Source: Epiperipatus broadwayi (taxonomy: Eukaryota > Onychophora > Udeonychophora > Euonychophora > Peripatidae). From it: DNA of 64,000 nt. The position numbers and the translations under genes are program-made. This document shows positions 33,175 through 44,469 of this stretch, one piece after another. The DNA is taken from NCBI GenBank assembly GCA_028023455.1, contig JAQFVV010012441.1:2663911-2727910 (forward strand). The letters run 5' to 3'. The stretch's first letter is position 1. Every line of letters begins with the position of its first letter. The notes beneath the pieces were generated by a model. The model saw only the letters and a list, made by a program, of their open reading frames with translations, was not told where the DNA came from and did no database searches.

Positions 33175-35822
33175 ATGTTTATTGTGATAAATAATAGTTT
33201 GAAAGGACAGTAATTTTTAACTTAACAGAATTTCTGGAAATGTGATGCACAGAAATTTCTGACTTTGGTAAAGTGAAGACATTTTACATTTCGTCTTCAT
33301 CAGCATGTCGTTATAAATAAAATCTCATAAATTTGTACATCTTGTAATGAAGAAGAAATTTTTTGCTGAGTGTGAATTTGGGCAGTTTTCCGCCATTGCT
33401 TCAATCTTTAGCTAAGAATAGCTAGACACCCATTTACCAATTAATTATTAATTGGGTTGGGCTGTTTGACAGGAAAATCTAAACCTGATAAAAAAATGGG
33501 AAAAAATGTTCAAGTTTGGCCTAGTATGGATTTGAATTCAGATAGCAGGCATAAAAGAGGATATGTTATTATTGCATTATGAAGCTTTCTGTGACCAAGT
33601 GATTATTGATATTTTATTTCAGAAAAAAATGTAAAAACTTTTTAGATCTCTTTACTTGAATAGTATTTAAAATGGAAATATTGACATTTTTTGTTAGGCT
33701 GTTAATTGATAGGCTGCATTAAGTGGTGTTTGGCTTGTAGGAATCTTAATCTTTCTAATCTATAGGTTCTGGAGAGGGAATGGTTTTTTTAAATACTTTT
33801 ATAAATTATTCTGTCTTTTTCATTTGGATCCACCATAATATCTTTGATCTTATCTAAACCAATTTCAATTCACTTTTTTTTTTTTATATGTAATTACAGT
33901 TGAATTTTTTCCAATCAGATACATTTGAATGTATTTAATTGAATGCACTTTATTGATTTGAATGATCATAACAGACATTAATTTTACAAAGTTATGGTTA
34001 ATCCTATTGTCAGATATCCTATGAAAATTACACTTGGGCAGATCACTTTTAAGGCTTTCTTCTATTATAGTGAAAATTATATTAAAGTGATTTCTTCAGT
34101 TTTTCGTACATGTGTAATTGAAAAAACTTATATATGTACATCATTCATATATTTATTGAGATAAATTTCTGCAGATTACAAAGTGTTTTTAGGCATAATT
34201 TATTGATATAAAAACATGCATAGATTTTATTTTTTTTTGAAACTGAAAGTCATTCTTTGTATTTTGGAAAAAATAACGAATTTGTTTAAACTTGCTGTAT
34301 AAGGGATTTTTGATTCTTATTAATTCTTTTATAATTACTAATATCAGAAGAAATAAAATTGTTTCTGTAATGTTTTTCTAACTTTATACTTTAGAGTAAA
34401 TGATATGCATAATATTTATTCATTACATAATAATTTAACTAAAATCAAATGCCAGAAAATATGTATTGTTATAATGAACTTTGCATCTTAATGATGTAAA
34501 TACTCATTAAAATTTATGACATAGTTCTAAAATTGAGATAATAGAATAAATTGTGTTAAGATTATAGGAAAGCAACAGCAAACTATCAACAATACCAACT
34601 GCTTTCACTTGGCTGTAATATTTAATTTATTATTAACTATTGTCAATGTCAGAGGTCATATATGTACATATGTGAACTGCAAGATAACTGGACGAGAGTA
34701 TGGAGAATTATGTCATACTACCTGTGCATTTTAATTACCTGTGGGAACTCTTGAATTTGTTTTTGATATTAATAGGTTTTGTTAACCAACATATCCAATA
34801 ATATATCAATAAGCTCATTCACAATTTATCAATGGTATGAAAATAAGTAATCTTTTTTATTGAAATTTTGACATTAAAGCAAGAACATATCTTTTGGGAT
34901 ACTGGGATAAATGGTTCCAAACTGACACTGTTTCACCCATAGAAAATATTGTTTACCTTGTTTTTAGGATACTGTTATTATTTCCTTAAAAATATTTGTT
35001 ATTTTTTTTTAAAAAAAAGTGTTATAAAAATTTACTTTCATATTAATATATGATAATTTTCAAAGCCGATAAAGATCTAGCACTATTTATATTAAATATA
35101 ATTATCTCTCTGGCTTTAGGAGTATCCAACTTCCTTTAGTTGACAAAGAGGGAACTCTTCTGAAGTTTTACCTAAGTTCACATTTATGATAGCAAATGTA
35201 AAGAATGCTATTTGCAAGATTGATCACTAAACTTATGTATATATTATTATAGCCTCATTATATTAATATATGTCTATATATAATTCATAGAATTGGTTAA
35301 ATTAAAGATTATTGAAAAACTTTTAATTATTAAAAATGATTTTTAAATTCTATAATTGTTGCCTATTTAAAATATATATTTATATATTGTTATTATTATC
35401 ATTATATGCCTGTTAGATTTGCTCATATGTTACTGAATCACTGATGCTTACTGTAACATTTTATTTGTATTTTTATGTCATCAATAATGACATGGCTAGG
35501 TGTCCCTTTGGCTAATAAATATTCACCTATAATAAGCATTTGCACTAATGTTTTTTAATCTTTGTTGCATTATGACATTGCTTACTATTAAAATAATAGA
35601 AAATCGTATGTTTACTATCCATTGCTTTATTGTTTTGCAAACAGTTTTTTATTTAGATTCAATGCAGTAACCCTTATGAACTGAGCCACACTAATATGAA
35701 CCCTTGACTAATTGAAAATAGTCTGATCCCCATGATTCCCATTTAACTTATCAATAATCAATGATAAATTGGATGGTTACATGATGGCTATCTGAAATAT
35801 TTTCAACTTGCTTGAAAAATTC
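33175..35822. other. Gene-free AT-rich stretch
   Basis: No exon or repeat family recognised over 2.6 kb. Around 33265-33310 (AAGACATTTTACATTTCGTC, TTCATCAGC) is a less AT-rich patch of unknown origin. Confidence 0.45.
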
Positions 35823-37666
35823 TCAGCTACTTGAAAAAAATTGGAAATTTCTATAATCCTTTGATTGAATATATTCACTAATTCGTAGTGAGGCGTTTAT
35901 TGAACTTAGTGGGTTTTTTGTTTGCTTATTATCTCATTAACATTTTTTGATGGAACTCTAAGCATTGATGCTACAGTAAGTTAGTAATCAGTGGCAAATG
36001 CCAAAGGATAGTGTTCAAATGTTATTACTTGGATATAGAACTCTGTTATTTATTTACTCTACCTGCCTTTGGGCAGAAAATATACAGACATGAATGTATG
36101 CTTCTGAAGAATCAAAAAAAATCTAAAGAGAGAAAATTATCTCATATAATTTCCAAAGGATGATGGCATCATCTAATAATAAGTACATGTATACACTTTG
36201 GTCTCTTTTTACGCGGATTTATTTAACACGATTTTGAAGTTACGCGATTCGTGTTTCACTAGAAGTCAAACTCCGATAATGCTTTAAATAATAAATTTTG
36301 CACACTTACGTTATATTGAAAGTAATAGCTCATTATTGGAATTCGACTTTCATCTTAGTAATTTCAATATTTTCAGTGCTTTATAATAGTAAGATTTTAT
36401 GCAATAATGAAATTAAAAATCATGATTTCCACATTTTATGTATACACACATTAAATTTTACAAGATTATAATGTAAATTTGTTCAAACATTGTGCGTGTT
36501 AATTTTGCATTTTAAATCACATTCTGTTTTTGCTTTTTAAAAAAGAACGTAATCAATTATTAATCATTTAGTGTCCACAAGTTTATTTTTAAAAGGTCAG
36601 TAATAGCAGTGGGCACAATTAAATTTGACAATTTAAAATTAAAATCAGATTTTTAATTGTAATTAACAATTTAAAAATTACTTACGATGACTTGAAATTA
36701 ATGTGATGTGAAATTTGATTTTTAAACGGAATTGAAAATTAAAGACAAAAATAAGAATTTAATTTTTAGTTGTTAGTTTCATAAACAATTAATAAAATCA
36801 TCGTCTCAAAGATTAATTACTAATTACGTTGTCACCAGAAAACCATTGACACAACATGAGTGTGAAGTTGGCACTAGTTGTTTGCAAACGAACGTGTTTT
36901 TCGGCAAATAGCTATAATAATTAAAACATGTATAAAAAAATGTAAATTACTGTACTGTAAATTATGCATAAAAGTATATTATTTTGAATAAAATTAAATA
37001 TTATAGTTAAAAAAAGTTTGTCTTGTATCATTTTTTTTTCAAATTTGAAATTTTTTATTAGTTATATTTTATTTCCTTATTATTTTTGCGCGAATTTTAA
37101 AGTAATTTTACGTTGGTGCTTTGCTTTTACGCGAATTTTGAAAAATCACATCCCCCCCTTTTTCAATGTAAGTTACATCTATTTTTGTGCGATTTCGTTT
37201 GCGCATGTTTTCTGAGGAACCTATCTATCGTGTAAAACGAGACCCAGGTATATATTTGTTTTATGATATATTTCAGCTACTTGAAAAAATTTGGAAATTT
37301 CTATATTCCTTTAATTGAATATATTTACTACTTCATAGTGAGGCGTTTATTGAACTTAGTGGGTTTTTTGATTGCTTATTATCTCATTAACATATTTTTT
37401 ATGGAACTCTAAGCATTGATGCTACAGTAAGTTAGTAATAAGTGGCAAATGCCAAAGGATAGTGTTCAAATGTTATTGCTTGGATATAGAACTCCGTTAT
37501 TTATTTGCTCTACCTGCCTTTGGGCAGAAAATATACAGACATGCATGTATGCTTCTGAAGAATCGAAAAAAATCTAAAGAGAGAAAATTATCTCATATAA
37601 TTTCCAAAGGATGATGGCATCATCTAATAATAAGTACATGTATATATTTGTTTTATGATATATTTC
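35823..37666. repeat. Tandem duplication (about 394 bp unit) with a later insertion in copy 1
   Basis: Copy 1 is 35823-36193 plus 37249-37272; copy 2 is the uninterrupted 37273-37666. Both begin TCAGCTACTTGAAAAA and share GGCGTTTATTGAACTTAGTG, CTACCTGCCTTTGGGCAGAA and AAGTACATGTATA. The end of copy 2 (TATATTTGTTTTATGATATA) reappears after the insertion in copy 1. Identity is high, with scattered substitutions. Confidence 0.88.
36194..37248. mobile_element. 1.05-kb TIR element inserted into duplicated copy 1
   Basis: Ends CACTTTGGTCTCTTTTTACG and (reversed) CCTGGGTCTCGTTTTACACG are imperfect terminal inverted repeats of about 20 bases. TATA is duplicated at the junctions, or TA if the termini include a TA. 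The ends continue into ACGCGATTCGTG-like and GCGATTTCGTTTGCGC words, reminiscent of Tigger/pogo-like elements. The interior is non-coding, apart from a 65-codon chance frame at 37018, so it is non-autonomous. Copy 2 of the flanking duplication is the empty site. Confidence 0.7.
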
Positions 37667-37940
37667 TGAGCCTACTTTTTCTTTTACCTGAAATAAACTT
37701 TTGACTCTTGTTGGTAATTTGTTTACTTTTACTATGCTTTTATTCATAGGATTTGATCCTTGTTTTTAATTGCTTTTTTTGTAAAACTTTAATTTCTTTT
37801 CTTGCAAAAGAAGGATAAGTTCTAGGTATTATAAATTGCTGATCATTTTAGAGATGAAGAAAAGGTTAATTACTCATTTGGGACATTATCTTAACTTTCT
37901 TTTTTGAAAAATTTTAAAACTTCAAGATCTTGGTAGTTTG

Positions 37941-38031
37941 TAGATATTTTTACTTTATAAAATTGTAATATAAATGGTATTTCTATATGCTGTAAAGTAT
38001 ATTACAATTTTATAAAGTAAAAATATCTAAT
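37941..38031. repeat. 34-base-arm hairpin
   Basis: TAGATATTTTTACTTTATAA and the rest of the arm (to about 37973) are exactly inverted at about 37997-38031 (AATTTTATAAAGTAAAAATA). The loop is about 23 bases. It is followed by a TATC/TATT-rich microsatellite (38040-38130). Confidence 0.85.
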
Positions 38032-38039
38032 CTATCTGT

Positions 38040-38130
38040 TTGTTTATTTCTTTCTATCTTTTTATCTATCTGTCTGTCTATTTATCCATCCATCCATCTA
38101 TCTATTTATCTTTATCACTTTATCCATTTA
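38040..38130. repeat. Degenerate (TATC)n / (ATCC)n microsatellite
   Basis: Repeated TCTATC, TATC, ATCC and TTATC tetramers with interruptions. Confidence 0.8.
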
Positions 38131-38340
38131 TTCATTTGTCGATTTATATAGACACATTTATAAATTTACTGCTAAATAAATAGATATATATATAAAAACA
38201 ATTGATCTCCATAATGCACATCTGCTGAACTGGCTTTGTCACTTGATATAGATTATCAAAGCCTCTCAAATATCATCATCATAGATCATAATTTTTTCAT
38301 CATATTTTATTACATCTCTTATGCAGTCTTTTTTTTTTTT

Positions 38341-38976
38341 CAGTGATGAGATGTTTATTCATCAAAAAAAAAACACAAACAACAGATACAGTAAAATAAA
38401 TGAAATTACAGGAGCAACGTGGTAAGAGGGGAAGGTCCATGTAAAAAGGGAATGGGAAGTGTAATCCAGGCCAGTCGGAAATGCATGTCTTCGTGATTGA
38501 GTTCTATGACAGTGGCTGAGAGGATGGGAGTTGGGAGGATTGCCCAAGTGTCTGTGAGGAGTGGAGGTGGGGCTAATTTGGTATCTCGGGTTTTGAGAGT
38601 GCGAATAAGGTCCAAGAGCTTTTGATTGACTGAATGTACTCTCTGGTCAAGAATAATGGCATATCGGAGCAACCAGAGAGCATAGATGAGAAAAACTCAT
38701 AGTCTAATAGCTGCAAAGTCCCCCGTTTCTATGGATTGTTGGAGCTTGAAGTCGGTATTCCTGTGTGAGGAAAGGCAGGAGTTGATGACATTTCTCATGC
38801 CAAGCAGAAAAGGACATTTAAGTAGGAAGTGCTGGAGGGTTTCGTTGTCAGTCTTACAAAGCTGGCACATGAAGAGATCTTGGTGAAACCCCTATGGTTG
38901 ACCAAAAATTGATTTGTGGGGAGTGAAGATTGATTTTGAGGAGGAAATCGAGGAATTTTGCTTCAAGGGACTACCT
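38341..38976 (-). pseudogene. LINE C-terminus with CCHC zinc-finger motif
   Basis: Minus-strand reading gives LEAKFLDFLLKINLHSP, then LFMCQLCKTDNETLQHFLLK followed by C (about 38875-38820). This is a C-x2-C-x8-H-x4-C motif found at the C-terminus of several LINE clades. Downstream (88-codon frame 38672-38406) comes LRYAIILDQRVHSVNQKLLD... and the final stop before the A-tail. Frameshifts separate the pieces. Confidence 0.82.
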
Positions 38977-39673
38977 TTAGAATTTGCAGATTAATTGAGC
39001 ATAGGTAAGTTCGAGGAATGTAGGGGACACAATGGTGAAATCTGTGGTCCGATTGAAAACCTCCCAATACTTTAGTTTGCTGCTGATGGATGGTATAACA
39101 AAGCCAGCCTTTTGTAAGATGTTGGCAATGAATGAGGTCCATGACCTAGGCCTGTCACTGGGAGGAGGAGTGTCAGTGGGTGTGATAATGATATGCACAA
39201 GATTGGCAGGGAAGTGACTTAGGAGTGTGAGGATAAAGTTCTGAGATCTCTGGATCAGAAGAGTGTTGATGGAGTGCAGGCCCAACCCATTGAGGTGTTT
39301 AGGAAAACAAGTTCTTTTTAGGCTGATGGCCACCACCTTTCTTCCCCAGAGAAAACAGGTGCAAAGGGAGTTGATTTTGGATATAAAGGAATGTATAGGT
39401 AGAACAATGGGGAGGTAGTATGTTATTTTAGGAAAGACTAGAAGAATTGAGGAGGGTGACTTTTCCATAAAGGGATAGGTAGATGCTTGTGATAGTGCTG
39501 AGGGTGGATGATATGCTTTGATAGATTGTGGTTTGGATCTGTACTCTCATGTCCCTAGGAGACAGCATGAGGGGGAATCTGGGGAAGTTGTGTGGCTTGG
39601 CATTGAAAGTGGAACAGATTTGTTTACCAGTTGAAAGTTGCCAGGCCACTGATTTATCACTGCTAAATTCCAA
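38977..39673 (-). pseudogene. LINE C-terminal connection region
   Basis: Two overlapping frames continue the RT protein: RLEFSSDKSVAWQL... VQIQTTIYQSISS (39673-39428) and MEKSPSSILLVFPKITYYLP... FISKINSLCTCFLWG, SLKRTCFPKHLNGLGLHSIN (39468-38977). The pattern of a hydrophobic stretch, FLWGxK and PKxxxGLGLxxI is typical of the L1 C-terminal segment. There is at least one frameshift between the frames. Confidence 0.82.
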
Positions 39674-40962
39674 CCTGTATGTTTTGGAATACCAGGTGAG
39701 GATCTGTTGAAGCTCAGTGCGGGAATGAAGATGCCAGGGAGGTCATGTTCTAGCCTGAGCAAGAGGGGATTCAGAAATGTGGTGAATAACAAAGTGCTCA
39801 GCAGAGAGCCCTGAGGGATGGATATGTTATGTGCAAAGCCATGGGCAACATTCCCATCCAGACTAACTAGGCTTTCTCTGATGGACAGAAGGGCCTCTGG
39901 GACATTCTGGCTTCTGAGGACACCAAGGAGCAGGTTGACCCTAACAGAGTCAAAGGCTGCCTGGATGTCTAGTTGGACAGTGACGGGCCTGCCATTTTGA
40001 GACCGCCTAACATGTTCGGTGGTCATCTTAAAGAGTGTGGCAGCTCCAAGAGTGGAGCACCCCTTACAAGCAAACTGTGAGGCAGAAAGGGCAGGGAGTA
40101 TGAATTGTTCTAGTGACTCTTTAATGGTAGTCTCAATAAGTTTTATGAGCAGAGAGGTCATCGAAATGGGCCTAAGATTTTTGAGCTCAGTAGGTGGCTG
40201 ATCTTTCTTAAGGAAAGGGACTAATGTTACTGGATAGAGACCCTCGATGATGTAAGCACCTGAGGCCAGCTTGTTGATCATGTTGAGAGTAATGGGGATG
40301 GTGAACTGACTTAGGTGGAGAAGGATAAACTTGGGGATAGCATGAGGACCAGGGTGTACATGGTCAGGAAAGCTTTCCAGTTTGTTAAGTAGCATGGCCT
40401 GGGTGATGCCAGGATCAGAACTAACATTCAAGGTTGATGGAATAGTTAAAGAAGGGATGTCAGCTTTGAGAAGCATGTGCTTGTAACGGTTTCTCAAATG
40501 AAGGAGCAATTCCTGACCTATGTAGGATTTGTTGCTGACCGTGATGGATGAGGGGGTGGTTTGCTTCCTGTGGGAACCAAGAGCCCACCCCAGGTAACTT
40601 CTGGTCCAACAATGCTGATTTCCCATGTACCTCTGAGTGTATTTGACTGAGATGTATTCAGCCAAGGCCTTTTGAGCATCACAGTACTGAAGTTTCAGTT
40701 GGATGATGGTGCTATGGTCTAATGGCCCATTCTCCTGTTCGTTGAGTTGCTCTGAAATTTTGTCCATGGAAGCCAGCAACTTGAGTGGCCTCCGGGAATT
40801 CCATGTGCGTTTGTGGTTGGCAGCTTGCAGGATTTCCACAGATGTGAACCATGCAGAGATGGGCTCCATTTGAAGGATATTGATTTTATGAAAGTATATA
40901 TAAATTTCTGAAAGCTGGCATATTTTGTTTGTTGAGGAATCGTATTGTTCTTCTGAGGCCAA
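39547..40962 (-). pseudogene. LINE reverse transcriptase frame, 471 codons, lacking the YADD box
   Basis: The longest open frame in the window. Early residues (about 1-200) are the linker between endonuclease and RT. About 205-270 carries PGPHAIPKFILLHLSQF, LVPFLKKDQPPTELKNLRPI and SMTSLLIKLIETTIK, which are RT block 0-2 motifs. About 300-360 has SQFACKGCSTLGAATLFKMT and PVTVQLDIQAAFDSV, where the block A motif carries the first catalytic D, then ISIPQGSLLSTLLF (block B). After RLEHDLPGIFIPALS the YADD (block C) is missing: the frame goes straight to FNRSSPGIP, and in the shifted frame continues with LTWYSKTYRLEFSSDKSVAW (block D/E). So an internal deletion removed the catalytic aspartates and shifted the frame. 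Inactive. Confidence 0.92.
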
Positions 40963-41566
40963 GGTTTACTGGAGGGCCAGAGTTAATGTCAAGGGAGAAG
41001 TGTAATGCCTTGTGATCTGAAAAAGATATGGTCTGGAGTTGGGCGGATTCAATCATGAAATGGATATCAGGAGAGTAGAATGTTATATCAATGAGGGTCT
41101 GATGCTTAAGGGTATAGAAAGAGTAGGCGTGGTCTATGGAAATCCCTTGCCACACATTAAGCCCCTGGAGAAGAGATGTAGATATTTGTTTGTGAAGCAC
41201 TGGTACCATATTGAAGTCACCCAGAAGAATGAGAAGGAGGTTGTAGTTGTGATATTGTTGATTCGGTGAATAATAGATTTAATGAGGGTGTCACTGTCAT
41301 TGGAGGGCAGATATAAATAAATCACAATACTTCTGAAGTGCCCAAATTGCACTTCCAAGATAATAGAATGAGCGTCAGTATGTATGATGGAAAAGGTAGA
41401 GGGAGGGGCATGTTTATTAATGAGGATGGTGACTCCTCCAGCAGAAGTCAAGGCAGTAGAATACTTGAAAAGACTAAAGGTGGACTAAGTGGAGTAAATC
41501 CTGTAGTTGGAGTGGAGGGTTTCGTTTCAGCAAGGAAGAGGATGTTGGGAGAGTTGAGTTCAAATT
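40886..41566 (-). pseudogene. LINE endonuclease domain, 5' truncated and frameshifted
   Basis: Minus-strand reading begins FELNSPNILFLAETKPSTP (41566-41500), the DILFLQETH-like first motif of the endonuclease. A one-base shift leads to LTSAGGVTILINKHAPP and HFRSIVIYLYLPSND. A second shift follows, then LLGDFNMVPVLHKQ, the conserved GDFN motif, and finally SFSDHKALHFSLD (about 41000), the SDH catalytic motif. The first strand with the catalytic N is missing because of the truncation, so nicking activity would be lost even without the frameshifts. Confidence 0.88.
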
Positions 41567-41568
41567 TC

Positions 41569-41768
41569 TTATGCAATCTTAATGATGATTTAATATTTTT
41601 TGGGTAAATATGTCAATGCCATCAAAATTATTCATTATGCAATCTTAATGATGATTTAATATCTTTTGGGTAAATATGTCAATGCCATCAATAGTTATTC
41701 ATTATGCAATCTTAATGATGATTTAATATCTTTTGGGTAAATATGTCAGTGCCATCAATAATTATTCA
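41569..41768. repeat. 66-bp tandem repeat, three units
   Basis: Units start TTATGCAATCTTAATGATGA at about 41569, 41635 and 41702 and end CAATGCCATCA-ATT ATTCA. They differ by only a few bases. The first unit begins inside the target-site duplication of the adjacent LINE. Confidence 0.92.
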
Positions 41769-43181
41769 TTACCTTAAAGATTGTTACATGTTTGGGTAAA
41801 ATAAGTAATTTAAGATACCATGTATGATTGAAATTGATAACAATTAATACATTGATCTTTTATTGGCTTTAAAGTCTATATCTTGACTAATATTAATATA
41901 ACAATATGTAACCTAATAAGTAATTGTTAATAACATTGATATCTTTATTTAAAAGGAACATATTTGAGAGGTTATGTTGATCTGGTGAATTGATGAAGTA
42001 AGTTCAGTTTGTTTGAAGTTGAATGAACAGTAAACTTGAGGAGGGTTTTATATATATATATATATATATATAACTAATCAATACAGAATTTTAAAAGGAT
42101 AAATAAACAATGGGAAGACCACTATCCGAAAGTTTTTAACATTTACAAACCAGACTCTCCATCCAATTATCAAGCAAATGATATTATTAAGACTGAATCT
42201 TAAATCACATGGATGTAAACAAAACTCATTCAACATGAAGAGACATTAAGGTAGAGGTAATATCTATTCATTTTCAAAATTGTGAATTAGTAATGTCTAA
42301 TCATATATGGAATAATTAATCAGTGCAGCATTTTCAATTATACATAAATCCTAAGTTATTAATATCAATTATAAGTCCTTTTATAAAAATTGTCCAGTAA
42401 ACATAAACTGACTAGTTTATATATGCTATCTGTGATCTTGTAGAGACGAGACTGTTTGGAAAGTATTTTTTTATTAGAATAAGATTGTGTTTGCTTTTAA
42501 AAGATTGATTTTAATATTCACTATGAAACAAAAAACATTTGCAAATGAAAAAAATGGAAAAAGAGCCAAATTATTATGAAATATTCCAATAGCTGATGTA
42601 GGACGTGTTTCAAAACCTTTCTGACATAATAATTAATGCTGATGCTGCAAAAAAATAAAAATTTCCAAGTGAGGAAATTAAAGTATTTTGGTTTTAAATC
42701 AATTTTTATTTTTACTATGAGGCAGAAAACAGAATTTGTCAAGATAAAAATAATTTTCAACCAAAAACGTGGACATTTTGCAAATGGTATTGTTAAATTA
42801 ATTATCTGTGAATTTTTATTAGGGCTAATTTGTTTACATTTTTATTTTATGATTGTAAAAATTTTAGTTTCTGTATATAAGTGCAGCAGTTAATTTTATA
42901 AATATGTATTATCTTTTTAAGAATGATTCATGAACCTCATTCTCCAGATCATGCAGTCTGCTATGTTTTATGTGTATGTTAAAATATATACATAGCTAAA
43001 AAATAATTATAAATAATTGTGTTAAAATATATGCCTGTATGTTGTAATACATACCCAATTAAAGTTTAAAAACAAGTATATTAAATTTAAATAAAAAGTA
43101 AAATTAAAACTGATTGAAGCACTAGATTAAAGAATTAAAATTACTAAAAGATTAATTAATACATTGTACAGGCTTAAACCT
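41769..43181. other. Gene-free AT-rich stretch
   Basis: No exon or repeat family recognised. A (TA)n run lies at about 42050-42072. Confidence 0.5.
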
Positions 43182-43770
43182 GCATTTATATATGTAATAT
43201 ATGCGGGATTCGAACTCAGACTTTCACACAACCCACTACTCTCAGTGCCATCTCATATTGCTGACCCATCTGATCACACACATGTTGAAAAGATAAATAA
43301 TCACCAATATACATATTTTATGCTGAACCAGCAATCTTCAGTTGGTCTAGATTACTATCCTCACACGCATATATAATCAGTGCTCATTAAGTTAGCCAAT
43401 CTTCATACTTTAATGGACAGGCTTCAAACTATTCCAACTCACAACTCTTCAGCTTTCCATTTCATTGAAAGATAGCCAAATGAAATGGAAGGCTGAAGAG
43501 TTGTGAGTTGGAATAGTTTGAAGCCTGTCCATTAAAGTATGAACATTGGCTATCTTAATATAAAGCTGAGCACTGATTATATATGCGTGTGAGGATAGTA
43601 ATCTAGACCAACTGATGATTGCTGGTTTAGCATAAAATACGTATATTGGTGATTATTTATCTTTTCAACATGTGTGTGATCAGGTGAGTCAGCAATATGA
43701 GATGGCACTGAGAGTAGTAGGTCGTATGAAAGTCTGAGTTCAAATACCGCATAAAAGATTATATATAAAT
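43182..43770. mobile_element. Palindromic element, family B, copy 2
   Basis: The arms (about 43182-43467 and 43479-43770) are near-complete reverse complements over about 285 bases: GCGGGATTCGAACTCAGACT left, AGTCTGAGTTCAAATACCGC right, and TTTCCATTTCATT against AATGAAATGG at the centre. The TTCGAAC/GTTCAAATACC ends look like a polymerase III B box, but no good A box is present at the right spacing. Four more family-B copies occur in the window. Confidence 0.88.
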
Positions 43771-43930
43771 CCAGAAAACAATCTTAATTAAATTCCCAAA
43801 GAGCTAAAGAGATAATAGAATTTCATCAGAAAATAATCGAATCAATTATTGACAATTAAAAAGAAATTATTAGTAATTGTCTGCATCTACAGATAAATAA
43901 TATTAGACAATGATACCAGGATGTAAGGGA

Positions 43931-44350
43931 CCCAACCAATTAGAACTGGTATTCTAATTATTAATTATTAGAGAAACATTCGTCTAGAAAAGAACCAAGG
44001 AATACTTGCTTGTGAAAACTACATGCATGCAGATGTACTTGCAACAACAATGATGCTGCACATCATCCTATGTTATCCTTGTTAGCTAATATTGCAGAGA
44101 GGCTTGCCTCCAATCATGGCAAAGCCAGTGTAGGGAATAAACAGGTCATACTGAGCTTTATTATTATTTGAGAATGCCTCCGGGTATATAAATATAAATG
44201 CTTTATATAATTTGTTAATATGTATACATCTGTAATTAAAATGCTTTTAATTGTTGTATTATTAATCTATTAAATCATAAACCTAAGTTGCTGCTGTATT
44301 ATTATTGTTACCATGTGAATTTTATATAAGCCTATATCTGTTTAGTTACA
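43931..44350 (+). repeat. Possible 5' LTR of the adjacent Gypsy-like element
   Basis: Begins TGTAAGGGACCC and ends GTTACA (TG...CA ends), and is directly upstream of gag-like reading. It contains TAATAAAC-like words, such as GGGAATAAACAGGTCATACT at about 44137. The sequence after it (TAGGGGATCACTCCCAGAA) is in the position expected of a primer-binding site, but I cannot assign a tRNA. No 3' LTR is seen, so the boundaries are inferred. Confidence 0.4.
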
Positions 44351-44469
44351 TAGGGGATCACTCCCAGAAATAGGAATTGTTGCAGTCATAAGTTGAATCT
44401 GAAACAACTAAAAAGGGATAAACCGCCAGAGTAATAAGTATTAAATGATCTGCTAAATGCACCCATTAA

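Larger units (their letters stand above)
38317..41578 (-). mobile_element. 5'-truncated L1-like LINE with target-site duplication
   Basis: The element runs on the minus strand from 41566 to an A-tail at 38340-38329. TCTTATGCAGTC (38317-38328) and TCTTATGCAATC (41567-41578) flank it, a 12-bp duplication with one mismatch. It retains most of the endonuclease domain (truncated at its N-terminus), an RT domain and a C-terminal zinc-finger-like motif, in several frames. Base composition is close to 46% G+C by eye against about 28-30% around it, so it is compositionally foreign or young. Exact clade (L1/Tx1-like) is an inference from the order and wording of motifs. Confidence 0.88.

Noticed and set aside
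38686-41607. Several 60-90-codon plus-strand frames across 38.7-41.6 kb
   Set aside because: They are antisense shadows of the minus-strand LINE, whose higher G+C makes chance frames longer.
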